A stretch of DNA of 64,000 bases from Lepidurus packardi (GCA_023053545.1 JAKZAN010000005.1:8060001-8124000), one strand, 5' to 3'. Counted from the first letter of the stretch, positions 22,001 through 33,178 are shown. Numbers and translations: made by a program. Notes: a model not told the origin generated them from the sequence alone.

Positions 22001-25000
22001 AAGTAGAAGAGTACGTAGACGTAGAAGAGGATATGGAAGAGTACGTGGACGAAATTGAGGAAAATATGTCAGGTTCAGGATCTCTAACAACTGCTCAAGT
22101 AAGACTTTAATCAAACAAAAATAATAAAGAAAAGTTAATATAATTAATTTCATTTTTATTATTATTAAGCCTGCTCGCCAGACAACGTTAGGTCAAGGCA
22201 TCACGCTAAGTCCTATTAACGTGGTACCAGCTGATCTGCAAGAAGGTTCTGGTGATGAACCGACTTCCGAGACACTGATCGTACCTGTGGAAGCTAGCGG
22301 AAGTCAGTTAAGCTCGGGAATGGGTTCAGGCTTGGGTTCTGGCCTGGGGCTAGGCTCGGGCTCAGGTTTGGGATCCGGTATTGTTTTGTCCGAGATTATG
22401 GAGTCAGGCTCCGGGGAGGAAGACAAAGAAAACGGAGGATTTATGACCACCAACAGCGGTTTCCTGGAAGAAGAAATCTTACCCGTGACAAGTAAAAAAT
22501 AAAAAAATAAATACAAAAAAAATCCCATTTTGGGGACTCTAATGAAGCGTGGTCATCTTTTTCTTTCTTTTTTTCGGCTTCTCACTTACAGCTGAAAAGT
22601 CTACTTCAGCTATCACGAAGAAGTCGACCACGAAACCAACAGTTACCACCAAAGCTCCTGTGTTGGATACTAAGAAGGAAAGCAAGCCAGTGACCAAGAA
22701 ACCAAAGAGCAAAAAGAAGCAGAAAGTCAGGAAATGCCGAGTGGTCGAAGTCTCCAGTAAATGCGATTCGAGCAAGTTTGGTTGTTGCTCGGATAATTTG
22801 ACACCGGCTAAAGGCCCCTTTGAGCAAGGTATTGTGCAAAACGGGTACAACCCATCCGAGTTTAAGATTTAGAATGAATTAACAAAAACTATCCACTGTA
22901 AGATATCTAACAGAGTGGCTCCAAAAAATGCCAAAAATAATTGTTTCAAATTTCTTCTAAAAGGCTGCGCGAAACCAAAGACTTGCGCTGACACCGAATT
23001 CGGTTGTTGTACGGATGGAGTAACTGCTGCTGAAGGTCTAAACCACTTGGGTTGTCCCAGTATGCTCTGCAAAGATACTCTGTTCGGCTGCTGTCCGGAT
23101 GGAATGACCGAAGCCGAAGGACCCGAGAACCAGGGTTGTAAAATGGAAGAAGACTTTATGCTAACTGCCTGCAAAGATTCCGAGTAACTAACTTAAGAAT
23201 CAATTCTTTCCCAAATCTTCAATATTTTTTTTTCCTGACTATTTCTGTGCAAAAGATTTGGTTGTTGCCCTGATGGTATTTCTACAGCTCGAGGACCTCA
23301 GAACTTAGGCTGCAGTCGTTGTGATGATACCTCAGGTGACATTGAAGGTTCAGGATCAGGAGAATGCGAAACGCGTACGTCAGGTTCGGGCGAGGATACT
23401 ACAGCTACCTTGGCTCCTCCTAGCGAAGGCGATTGCAGTGCTAGCGAATTTGGTTGTTGTCCTGATGGACTTACTTCGGCTTCTGGCGAAAACAGCGTGG
23501 GTTGCGAAAAGGAAAAGAAGGATTGCCAAGATTCCGAGTTTGGCTGCTGTCCTGATCAAACGTCCGCAGGTGAGCACGTCAATCCAGTTTGTTGTTTACA
23601 ATTTCAATTTCTCGAAAGTGCCTGAAAATTAACTTGCTTAATCCAGCCAACGGCCCTAATTACGCGGGTTGTGTTATGCCTTGCACTAACTCCACCTTCG
23701 GATGCTGTCCGGATGGCGTAAGTGCCGCACATGGACCCAACAATCAAGGCTGTTGTTTAACTACTCGCTACGGTTGTTGCCCTGATAACATTACACCCGC
23801 AGGGAGTCCTAATCTCGAAGGTAAATCCCTCAGACGAGTTTTTATTTATTTGTTTCGTTAACTCATGATCTCCTCGTAATGACTTGCACCGAAGCTCCCG
23901 GCGAGCTCTTGATTGACACTAACTAAAAAGATCGTGTTTGAGATTCGTACTTAAAGAAAACGGCTTTTAAATCCCGTTTGGGATGGGAAGTATCGCAACC
24001 CGTATAATTTTTAGTGTGTACTGCAAGTGGTTGTTTTTTTGTCAACAGATGGCAGTAATGTAATACCCTATAGCACGAGAATGTAGCAACTGTAAACAAA
24101 CATTTAAACAAAAATTTTAAAGAATTTTAACTTAAATTTTAATTTAATACAATAGGTAATTCTTTTTAAAATAACTTAATAAAAGACATAATAATTAATA
24201 AATATTAAGATTTTTGAAAAAAGAATTTCATAACTTATTCAAGTTATGAAAATTTTTAATAAATCATATATCTACATCTTCTGACGCAGCCTACCAAGAT
24301 AATTTTATTAAAATACTTTTTCAGTTATACCGTTAAATTTATTTTTAATTTGTGTTTACATTTTTGTTTAAAGTTGCTGCATTCTCACGATATATGGGTA
24401 TAACAGGAGTGCCATCTTTTAACAAAATGGTCAACGAATTACAGCCTTAATTGGCAATCATCTAGAAAAAAGTCAGATCGTGCTGTGTTCCGTTAACTGA
24501 TGTGTATAATTGTCGCATAGGTTGTGGTTGCGATTTCAGTCCGTTCGGCTGCTGTCCTGACAATAAAACAGCAGCACGGGGTACAGGCTTCGATGGCTGT
24601 GGTTGTCAATACACGCCCCATGGCTGTTGTCCAGACCAGTACACTCCTGCAGTTGGTCCGGATATGAAAGGCTGTCCTTGTAGTACTCATACACATGGCT
24701 GTTGTCCTGACGGAGTTACTATTGCTAAAGGACCCAAATTGGAAGGTACCGGAAATTGGGAACAAACTCCGCGTTTTTTGTTTCTGAATGTTAAGTTTCT
24801 GTTCGCGGTTAGGATGCGGCTGCGAACATACGGCTCACGGTTGCTGTCCTGATGGACGCACTCCAGCTCCAGTTGAAGGTGAATCCGCCTGTCCGTGCGT
24901 TGCGTCGCGCTACGGTTGTTGCTTGGATGGAGAGATCGCTGCTCAAGGTCCATGGTTTGAAGGTTGCGCAGAAATTCCAGTCAGAGGAGGTACAATTATT

Positions 25001-28000
25001 TAAATGTCGTTTGGCTTTTGTTTTGAGACTCGTGAAATGGATATGACGTGCCATTAATTTATTTCCAGAGGTTTGCGGTATCGAAAAAGATCGTGGACAG
25101 TGCCGTAACTTCACCGTGAAATGGTTTTTTGACTTGGAATACGGTGGCTGTTCCAGATTTTGGTACGGTGGCTGCGACGGTAATGGAAATCGGTTTGTTT
25201 CGCAAGAAGAGTGCAAAACGTTCTGCGTTGAACCCCAAGGTTTCGGTAAGCATTCTGATTCCTTTTTTTGTCTCTTTTCTTAAGGCTCCTGTATACCTTA
25301 GCTTATTGATGCGAAACAGTAACAGATGTAGTTGATGGCACTGATGTTTGTTATTGTTTTGTCGAAGCCTTGCGTAAGAAAAAAAAAGAGAGGAATAGAT
25401 AGCTAAATGCCGACAAAGTTTGCGTTGGCTGTGCGCTACCTGTTAGCAAGCTCAAGCTTTCTGTCCAAGAATTTTTTCATGAAATGTATTGGCTTTCTCA
25501 GAAAGTTGTTCCGAAATTTCCCATGCTAACCGCCTAGACCGAGCTAAGGTATACGGGAGCCATTAATCCATTGTAGTATCCAAACCTTCGTAATTTCCTT
25601 TACCTTCTTTGCTTCAATCATTCTAGAGGCCTGCAGTTTACCTAAAGTGCCTGGGCCTTGCGAAGGTAACTACCCATCATGGCATCACGATGCCAAGACA
25701 GGAACTTGCCAGCAATTCAACTACGGAGGATGTTTGGGTAACAACAACCGATTTTCGACATCGGATCAATGTCAACAAACATGCATTGCGCCTAAGCAAC
25801 TCGGTAAAAAAACAACAAAAAACAACAACAACAACTTCATAACTACATTTTGGTGAAAATTTTTCCATAAAAAGATGTCTGCCACCAAACTAAGGTAGAG
25901 GGCCTGTGCCGTGGCAACTTTAGTCGCTGGCACTATGACTCATCCAACGGCTTGTGTCAAGAATTTACCTACGGTGGATGCCAGGGTAACGGTAACAACT
26001 TCCTCTCCTCCCAAGAATGCGATCAGCGCTGCAAAGAATCTGGTCGTTCGCGAGGTAAGACGTTTGTTTCCTTTTTTTCCGCAGAATGAAGCTAAAAAAA
26101 TTATCAAATTATCCTGACACTGTAACACTAATCAAGCTCGTAAGAGTTTCAAAAGGATTGAAAAACTTCAACAGAAATTCAGTGGATGAATTTTTCTCAA
26201 CACAATCTTAAAAAGAAAGCTTGATCTCAAATAACCCGTTTTGTAGTGTGTTCTCTTCCGGTCGAGGAGGGAAACTGTTCTCAAACAGCTGATCCTACGG
26301 CCAAAATCTCTCTTGACATTCACTCTGCTTGGCTCCGCTGGTATCACGACGCTTCCAGCGGAACTTGTCGCAGTTTCCGTTACGCAGGTTGTGGCGGCAA
26401 CGAAAACCATTTCCACACCCTCGAAGCATGCGAAAATACTTGTCTGCCTTCTTCACGGCACAGCAGCTATGAAATACAGCATATCAGTACTACTCCAATA
26501 CCCGTCACATTACCACCACGGGTCCTCACCACTCCAACTAAAGACCTAGCCCCGCCCTCCACAGGTGCCGTTTACTCAGCCTTTACATCCAGCTTTCGGG
26601 GAGATGGAACTAAGAAAAATCCCCTCAACCGCCCTAACAAACCCCTACTAATGCTTTGATTTGACATGCCCACTGGCGCGCAGACTAAAAACTTAGGCTG
26701 CGCCATCTAACGGCAGAAATTATAGGCTTTTCCAGATATCAGCTACAACTAACTCGAGTTTGGCGTTATTTTTTTATTAAAAATTAGACGCTTGTCGTTT
26801 GCCTCGCGCTGAAGGATCTTGCTCCAATAAAGTCCCTCGCTGGTATTTTGACGCTGGAGAGAATCGTTGCATGCCTTTCTATTATGGTGGATGTGATGGC
26901 AATACCAATCGCTTTGAAACGGTGGAAGAATGCGAGCGCACTTGCCCCGGTTTGCCCCAGGGTAGTTAATTCTTTATTCCTTGTCTCCGTTTAATGCTTT
27001 CACTTAAGCTTCAAAATCTGTCGTTCAGCAATCTGCATGTTTTTTTACTTTCGAGATCGAAAGTCTCTGAGTAATTTTAGCTAATGGAGAGGGGTCTTGT
27101 GTAGAAAATGTCTGCGCATTGCCACAAGCCGTGGGTGATTGTAGCAACTACACGGAGCGCTTTTTCTACGATGGTGCTGAGGGTCGCTGTCGTCCATTTT
27201 ATTACGGCGGCTGTGGCGGTAATACGAACAATTTCGAGTCCCTTGCGGAGTGCTCCAACCGCTGTCACGCGGTTAAAGAAGTTGAAGTTGAGCCCGGATC
27301 CAGTCCCGTATTTGATACGAGTAATAACTCTCTAGCTTATATTCAACGCGAAGGAATTTTGATTTTTTTAACTAATCGGTGGGGAAATTTCTTTAGAATT
27401 CTGCTTCTTACCTAGAGAGGAAGGTCCTTGTCAAGAATCCGTCACTTCGTGGCATTATGACTCGGGCGATGGAGTCTGTAAGCAGTTCTTATACGGAGGC
27501 TGTCAAGGTAACCAGAATCGATTCGCGAACCGACAAGAATGTGAGGATCGTTGCAGTCTCTCGCAAGGTACAAATAAAAAGACAAAAACCGTATAAAAAG
27601 CTTGAACTTGAACTTATTTTTGTCTGTTAGACCTCTGTAATCTGCCCAGAGTGGTCGGACCCTGCAGTGGCAGTTTTAGACAATGGTTCTATGATAAGAA
27701 TGCGGATTCGTGCTACGAATTCGACTACGGAGGCTGCCAAGGCAATCCTAATCGGTTTAACGCTGAGGATCAGTGTATCGAACGTTGTCAGAAACGCCGT
27801 CCAGATACTACGACGCTTGCGACTACTACCACTAGCGAACCTTCTCATGAGCACCGTACTACTCAAGCACCAGCAGCAACTGATTCCTCGGGTACAAAAC
27901 GTTTTACATTTAGAATATCCTATGAAAATTACACTTCTAACTTAGAAATACTTTTTTTTATAAATTACGTATGTTCTTTATTATTGTTATATTTTTGTTT

Positions 28001-31000
28001 TGCCGGAAATCGTAGATATCTGTCGCCTAGATGTGTCGCCGGGACCGTGCCGAGCCAGTCTTCCGGCATGGTATTACAACGCTACTTTACAACGGTGTCA
28101 GGCGTTCAGTTATGGCGGCTGTGATGGCAACGCCAATCGGTTCCAGTCAGAAGAGCATTGTCAAAGACAATGTGGGGACTTCCGCGGACACGGTATAAGA
28201 AAGACCGGGTTGGGAAGATGCAGCAAAAAATATTTCAATGCTTATGTGTTCATAGATGTGTGCAGCTTGTCGGTAGACGCTGGTCCCTGCAGGGGGCAGT
28301 TCAGGAAATTCTACTTTGATGCTGAAGTACATGCCTGTCGCGAGTTCCGCTACGGTGGATGCCGCGGTAATGGTAACCGCTTCTCTTCTCTAGAAGAATG
28401 CCAGACGGTTTGCTTCCAGAGAAGCGAAGTGGCTTCGCCCGGAAATGCCACTGCAGCATCCAATGCAGGTAAGAAAATGTCATTGCTAGAAACTCTCGGG
28501 TTCTTCACCACATGATAAGACAAACTAATTTTGTTCGACGAGAAACGACAAACTTAATTGAATTACTTAGTTCATAAGACGGAGTAAGACTCAATTTATG
28601 TTTTAAATCTATTTAAAATTTGAAAGCTGCAAGAAGGGATAGGTTCGATCTTTCTACCCGTCTGGAGCTGATTTGTACAGCTAATGCTTTTTAAAACGTT
28701 CTGAGAACTCGAATTTAACTCGAGACTGACTCCAGATTCCTTAGCTACAAAGACTAACGTAAAAACAAAAGTCCGTACCTTTTTCCAGACAGCTTTCAGG
28801 ACGAATTCAGTTGACTGCGGGACTCACGAAACATAAGTTCTGGCTAAGGAAATTATTTTGTGTAAGCGAATTATTTGCGAAAGTTCTTGGCTTGCCAATT
28901 TTTCACTACATAAAGAAATTTCACTGTATTTGGCGCCAAATCATTGTTGTTGTGGGTGTACATGACACGGCTAATGGTAAATTGTCGTGCCGTTAGATGC
29001 CAGCGCTTGCCAGTAAAATTCGTAGTTGCTAAGCTGCGTTTATACTAGTGAAAACTTGGAGTGAAGCTGAGCATTAACCCAGAAATGCAAATAAAAAAAG
29101 TAGGGTGAACGTCGCTAATTAAACAATTGACTGCATTAGTCGTCTGCCGACTGCCTTCGGAAGCTGGGCCTTGCCGCGACGGGTTCAAACGTTGGCATTT
29201 CGACGTGCATCAAGGCACTTGTGTACCGTTTTTGTACGGCGGTTGTGCAGGAAACATGAACCGCTTCAAGAGTTTCGAAGCCTGCATTTCTTTCTGTGCA
29301 GCCGCTTTGGAAGCTGCTCAACGATCTCGTAATTAGCATAATTACGTATTTACCACGTCGTCCGCGATGTCCGTTTTTTTTTTTACCCACTTTTGACTCT
29401 TAAGATTGCACAGCTGTCTAACTAGTGCCACATCTTGATTGCATAATTCGTAATTCTCTCACGCTTTCGGTTCATTAGGACAACTTTCGGGGTCGAAAAC
29501 CTGGCCCAGCGTAGTTTCTAATTGCTCTTTCACATAAAACAGCGCTAACGTTTTTTTTCTGCTTCTTCAGAAAAGCTTGTTGTGGCTGCTAATAAATTCA
29601 GCCGGGGACACGTCTTTCACATGTTACCAGTATGAAACACGTGGGAAGTGTCCCCCGAGGTTGCACGCTATTAGCGAGCTTTCAAAATTATATTTAAACG
29701 CAGCAGCTATTAACGCATGACATACTTGTAACTTTTTCTCGTTGCTCCCATGTATTTTCCATTCACGTTTTCAGAGTTCCACAAATCGTGGCAGTTTTGT
29801 CTCTGGTTCGCTTTTTATCTCTGTGTTCGCTTTACGTGTCCATGGAACCCAATCTTGAATATTGTAATCTAATTGCCACTCATACTTTTTGTTTTCCATC
29901 CCTTGTTTGTCGTTGCGCTGTTTTACAGATGTGTCGATCAATGAAGTGGACGTCGACGGCGAAGAGCGAGCTAAAACTCATCTGACCACGGAAGCGCCGC
30001 ACTCACCCGAAGAAGATCGTTGTGCCGCTCAGCGTTTGCATTGCGCTTCACTTCGTTGCCCTTACGGAATGGAAAGCTCGGCAAACGGCGAGGAATGTGA
30101 AGTTTGCCAATGCTTGGAGCCCTGTAAGGATATTACATGTCCCGAAGGCTCTCGCTGCACAGTAGATTTCGAACGGGGTACGGACAGCTCTTCAGAAGAA
30201 GAGGGTCCCCGCAACGAACTGCGAATTTCTGCATCATGCAAACCCAGTAAGTCGCCGTTTCACTGTCCAATGCTGTTATGCTCCTTCCTCACAGGACTTA
30301 CTATGCTTTCTCATTAGCTTCCAAGCCAGGCGAATGTCCCACGATGCAGGCCAACGACAACGATTCTTGCGAAGATGAGTCTGAATGCCGTACCGACGCA
30401 GATTGTGGCCATACCCACAAGTGCTGCAATAACGGCTGCGGATACTCTTGCATGGCGCCTGCTACTAAAGAAGAGCTTACTACTCCGGCACCCAAACCGG
30501 TCTACACTGCTGCACCCAGAGAAGAGGAGCCTAGAGGTAATTTGCCAGTCGTTTCGGGAATTGAAAACGAGAGAATTGACGGGAGACTAAAAGGATGCAA
30601 TAGGTATCCCGCCCAGGATTGTGGCCGGAGAGCCTCAAGTACTGGCCGAAGAAGGCAGCTTGGCTACGCTACATTGCGACGCTCGTGGAACACCTACTCC
30701 GGCGGTTTATTGGCGACGAGGAGCGGACCAGGTCAGTTACCCTTTCTTTATTTTGTTTTTTTCAAGTTGGCTTTTTAGACACGATAACAAGAATTGTATG
30801 TAGCCTAACAGTTGTTTTAGGAAAAATACATTGACCTATAACATTGGCTTGTAACACTGTCTATGGGGGACGTTGTTTGCTCTTTTTGTAGATCACTAGT
30901 GATGAAGGCCGGTTCAAGATCTTGGTCGACGGGTCCTTGCAAGTGCTCGGCGTGGATCGTTTCGACACTGGCTTGTACACGTGCATCGCAGACAACGGCA

Positions 31001-33178
31001 TTGGATCCCCAGCGGTCCGCCAAGTCCGTTTGGACGTCAAAGGTAATTTCGGACTCCGTTGTTCTGCTTCATTCTTTTCTTATTGTATGTAACAAACTAA
31101 TTGTTTGAAAACTAAGGGCCTTTTCTTGTCTTGAAAACAATGCTCTCTAACTGATTAACTAACCTCCCTTTTGCTGTCTGGCTCACTAAGACTCTTACTA
31201 ACCCCCGTTTACTAACCGCGGTCCAGATCCTACGGTACGCCCAGGAGAAATTGTCAATGACGGACCATTCCTAATTGCTGTGCTGGGCGGGCCTATCGTG
31301 ATCCACTGTCACGCCCTGGGTTGGCCTCGACCTTCGGTAACGTGGTGGCGAGGAGATCGCATGCTTCCTTTGTCATCCGAACGTTATGAGCAATCTCGCG
31401 ATTTCTCGCTGCTCGTACGCCGGGTTTCTTTCCGGGATTTGGGACCTTATACCTGCCAGGCTTACAATGGGTACGGGAAAGCGGTTTCTTCCACTGTTAT
31501 TATTCAAGCCGTGGGACCTGTTTATTCCATCGATTCCGAAGACGCAGAATACCGCCGATACTTAGTTCCGCCTCCCCAACCCGACCCGGCATTACTTACC
31601 AGTACCTCCAGGCCCCGATCTACTCCTTCTACTACCACTCCGCAACCTCAATCTTTCCGACCTACGCGAATTCGCAGTACCTCCACTACCCGTGCCCTTT
31701 CCCCTACTAGTACTACTACCCAAGCCCCACGCTTCCCTCCAACAGTCTTGGGTAAGCCCTGTTTATCGCAAACCCCTCCAAAAATGTGTAGTGCGCCCGT
31801 AAAGCACTTTGTCCCGCCTTTGCAAATACCACGACCGCACATTGCAGCTTTTCCAACGCTTTTTCTATGACGCACCGTAGCCTTTTTATGTTCGAATTGA
31901 TTAATGGACGAAAGTTGGGGTTTTTCCTCTTTGGCTGATGTAGTTGTTCCTGCGGCTCGTTTGACTAGCGAGAAATCGACCTACAGCTTTGGCAGTGATA
32001 TTGTGTTGCACTGCGAAGTGACTGGGTACCCGGCACCTACCGTGGACTGGTACAAGGATGGAGTACGCTTAGAATCCAGAGATAAATTCGAGATTAGGGG
32101 TAAATTCGACATAGGAATAGAATCATTAATTTCTTACTATTTTTTTTTCCTTTATGGGGGTTTTGCTCGACACGATCTCGTTACAGACAACCATACTGTG
32201 TTGATTGCTCGGTCCGAAGCATCCGATTCTGGCTCGTACTCATGTGAAGCCATTAACCAAGCCGGGAGAGGGACCAGTACAACTTCAATTACTGTCGAAA
32301 GTAAATACATTCTTTTCTTTCTGAATTCAGACTGAGGCCAATGGGTACATGAAGATTTTATACCTTTGCCTTGTACCAAGATGAAGTTTGATTTTTTTCC
32401 CGTAATTTTTCTTTTACATCATTGTCTATTGAGAAAACTTACATTTTGAAAGCGAAACTAGTACCTAATTCAGCGTGTGATGCCAGGATATCAAAGCTTT
32501 CTTAACTCAAGATTATTCTGAAACCATTCGTTCGTTAACTCGAGATCAATCTGAACCGAGTCATTCAGAAATACCAAGAAACTAGTATTTCTTTAAAAAG
32601 AAATACTAGTTTATTGAGCTCGAGGAAGATTTTTTTGTCAGTGAATGATTCATAGTGAGCACCGGGAAGCCATGTAATGCCTGTTGACAAGATGTAAGCT
32701 TCATTACCACGAAGTCTCCATTAATTAACGATACGGTGCCAAGTTTCGCTCTATATAAGCTTCCTAAAGGAAACGGAATAGTAACCGGTTCTGCCATTGG
32801 GCTTCCCTTTCAATTGATTAGTTTTGCTTGCTTCCACAAGTACTCGCCAGCTAGCAAAATCCCATTTCCATCGGCAAAAGCGCTTAGGCAAACTACAAGC
32901 CAGTCTTTCGTACTTAGGGCATGTTGGAGTTCAGCAAAACTTGTGAATTGGTGTAGTTTTGTAACTTGCAAACCTTCGTCTCTATAGGTGTTTCCCTGCA
33001 TCCGAACTGCACAGACAACCCGTTCTTTGCCAACTGCAAACTTATCGTCAAAGCCCGTTACTGTACCAACAAGTACTACGCTCGCTTCTGTTGTCGTTCG
33101 TGCACGCTGGCAGGGCAGTTGCCCAGTGCAGGCCCTCATCTGCTCGACCACAACACAGGTACAACCCGAAGAAAGTGA
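13068..33178 (+). CDS. Ppn: Papilin, giant secreted matrix protein (at least 41 exons; first exon missing)
   Basis: Exons (all join in phase): 13068-13119, 16317-16573, 17491-17551, 18583-18665, 18760-18910, 19026-19230, 19356-19528, 19594-19726, 19846-19972, 20055-20268, 20393-20572, 21195-21368, 21512-21694, 21748-21889, 21953-22098, 22170-22491, 22592-22828, 22964-23183, 23256-23569, 23647-23820, 24521-24745, 24813-24989, 25069-25245, 25627-25803, 25875-26054, 26247-26564, 26788-26961, 27081-27320, 27397-27567, 27631-27891, 28016-28192, 28256-28468, 29140-29328, 29929-30246, 30318-30536, 30604-30731, 30892-31042, 31227-31751, 31944-32099, 32187-32300, 32988-33178. They sum to 8,029 nt, about 2,675 residues. 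The first located exon encodes a hydrophobic signal-peptide core ending near DWLTCAEH; the start codon lies in an exon not found. Papilin is a secreted basement-membrane ADAMTS-like protein that lacks a protease domain. The domain order (TSP1/spacer, cassettes, Kunitz, WAP, Ig, PLAC) identifies it securely. Domain blocks are listed separately. Confidence 0.93.
14229..14249 (+). repeat. Run of 21 G bases in a papilin intron
   Basis: Uninterrupted poly-G on the plus strand, with a long poly-T run at about 14389-14409, both within the large intron 13120-16316. Runs of this length are prone to length error and to G-quadruplex formation. Confidence 0.8.
16317..21889 (+). other. Papilin N-terminal ADAMTS-like core: 7 TSP1 repeats, Cys-rich region and spacer
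   Basis: The first TSP1 reads GLWSAWSELSPCSRTCDGG across two exons. The ADAMTS cysteine-rich module follows (18583-18910, with QCSEFNN and CMPRGERFYY), then the spacer (19026-19661, GCDLMLGSKSQEDKCRECGG onward). Six more TSP1 repeats start at ASWSDCSATCGGG, SEWTQCSSSCGGG, GPWSACDRLCGEG, TQWSGCEDRCGL, SQWSECSSKCGAG and GPWSQCSKACGGG. Several carry the CSxxCGGG pattern used for O-fucosylation and WxxW used for C-mannosylation. In later repeats the exon boundary falls right before the first Cys of the repeat. A histidine/arginine-rich stretch (HSRRHHH) precedes the first repeat. Confidence 0.9.
20615..21018 (+). mobile_element. MITE copy A (TA-flanked, 404 bp) in a papilin intron
   Basis: The left end (AGTCCATGGTGTACTGG) and right end (GTACAATGTGGCTT) are imperfect inverted repeats, flanked by TA on both sides (20613-20614 and 21019-21020). 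The interior matches the reverse complement of copy C at 47184-47589 almost throughout, and shares its right half with copy B. TA duplication suggests Tc1/mariner-type mobilisation. No transposase frame is present. The element makes up most of the intron between 20572 and 21195. Confidence 0.75.
21953..22491 (+). other. Papilin acidic and Ser-Gly linker, likely glycosaminoglycan attachment region
   Basis: Two exons encode a very acidic segment (EEVEEYVDVEEDMEEYVD) followed by many Ser-Gly pairs (NMSGSGS, QEGSGDE, a GSGLGSG run, ESGSGEED). Ser-Gly next to acidic residues is the classic xylosylation context for glycosaminoglycan chains. Fly papilin was first isolated as a sulfated proteoglycan-like glycoprotein, so chain attachment here is a reasonable inference, not something the sequence proves. 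Confidence 0.65.
22592..24989 (+). other. Papilin cassette block: 13 Cys-rich repeats
   Basis: After a Lys/Thr/Pro-rich linker come 13 repeats of the form [F/Y/H]GCCPDGxTxAxGPxxxGC. Start motifs in order are FGCCSDNLTPAKG, FGCCTDGVTAAEG, FGCCPDGMTEAEG, FGCCPDGISTARG, FGCCPDGLTSASG, FGCCPDQTSANG, FGCCPDGVSAAHG, YGCCPDNITPAGS, FGCCPDNKTAARG, HGCCPDQYTPAVG, HGCCPDGVTIAKG, HGCCPDGRTPAPV and YGCCLDGEIAAQG. These are papilin cassettes (called lagrin repeats in nematode MIG-6). Introns often split a repeat between its central Ala and the following Gly-rich part. A second acidic Ser-Gly patch (GDIEGSGSGE) sits between repeats 4 and 5. Confidence 0.9.
24014..24447 (+). mobile_element. MITE copy B, foldback form (about 434 bp) in a papilin intron
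   Basis: TA lies on each side (24012-24013 and 24448-24449). The two arms are long imperfect inverted repeats: GATGGCAGTAATGTAATACC on the left corresponds to the complement of the right arm around GTGCCATCTTTTAACAAAATG. The centre is a palindrome around 24227-24253 (AATTTCATAACTTATTCAAG and its complement). The right half resembles copies A and C. No coding capacity is seen. The element fills most of the 700-bp intron between the exons ending at 23820 and starting at 24521. Confidence 0.7.
25069..29328 (+). other. Papilin Kunitz block: 11 domains, one exon each
   Basis: Each of the 11 exons in this stretch starts and ends in phase 1 and encodes one BPTI/Kunitz domain with the F/YYGGCxGNxNxF core and six Cys. 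The residue after the second Cys (the P1 position of inhibitory Kunitz domains) is R, E, R, S, S, S, Q, S, R, R, R in order. Five of the 11 therefore keep an arginine typical of trypsin-like protease inhibitors and the others do not. The fourth domain has an insertion of about 10 residues after the second Cys. Thr/Pro-rich mucin-like linkers follow domains 4 and 8. Confidence 0.9.
29929..30536 (+). other. Papilin antistasin-like and WAP domains
   Basis: The first exon (29929-30246) encodes an acidic linker, then a Cys-rich module with LRCPYGMESSANGEECEVCQC, which fits the antistasin-like consensus, followed by CKDITCPEGSRCTVDF. The second exon (30318-30536) encodes a four-disulphide WAP domain with eight Cys (GECPTMQ, SCEDESECRTDADC, KCCNNGCGYSC). 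Both are small protease-inhibitor folds. Confidence 0.8.
30604..33178 (+). other. Papilin C-terminus: three Ig domains and PLAC domain
   Basis: Ig1 spans exons 30604-30731 and 30892-31042 (ATLHCDARGTPTPAVYW and DTGLYTCIADNG). Ig2 is in 31227-31751 (IVIHCHALGWPRPSVTWW and GPYTCQAYNGYG) and is followed by a Ser/Thr/Pro-rich linker. Ig3 spans 31944-32099 and 32187-32300 (IVLHCEVTGYPAPTVDWY and SGSYSCEAINQAG). The last exon (32988-33178) encodes the six-Cys PLAC domain (HPNCTDNPFFANCKL through YYARFCCRSCTLAG), then a short basic tail and TGA at 33176-33178. Confidence 0.9.
32579..32612. repeat. Perfect 16-bp inverted repeat (hairpin) in the last papilin intron
   Basis: AAACTAGTATTTCTTT is followed by two bases and then its exact complement. 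Imperfect direct repeats of an AACTCxAGATxAxTCTGAA motif lie just upstream (about 32505-32560), and related GAATGATTCA sequence lies downstream (about 32642), suggesting a small degraded inverted-repeat element in this 687-bp intron. Confidence 0.6.

Noticed and set aside
22304..22528. Proline-rich minus-strand frame
   Set aside because: It is the complement of the Ser-Gly repeat in the papilin linker exon.
26565..26659. Extension of the fourth Kunitz exon to an in-frame stop (short secreted isoform)
   Set aside because: A good in-phase donor at 26565 joins the next Kunitz exon perfectly; the extension is most simply intron. Intron retention is possible but unsupported.
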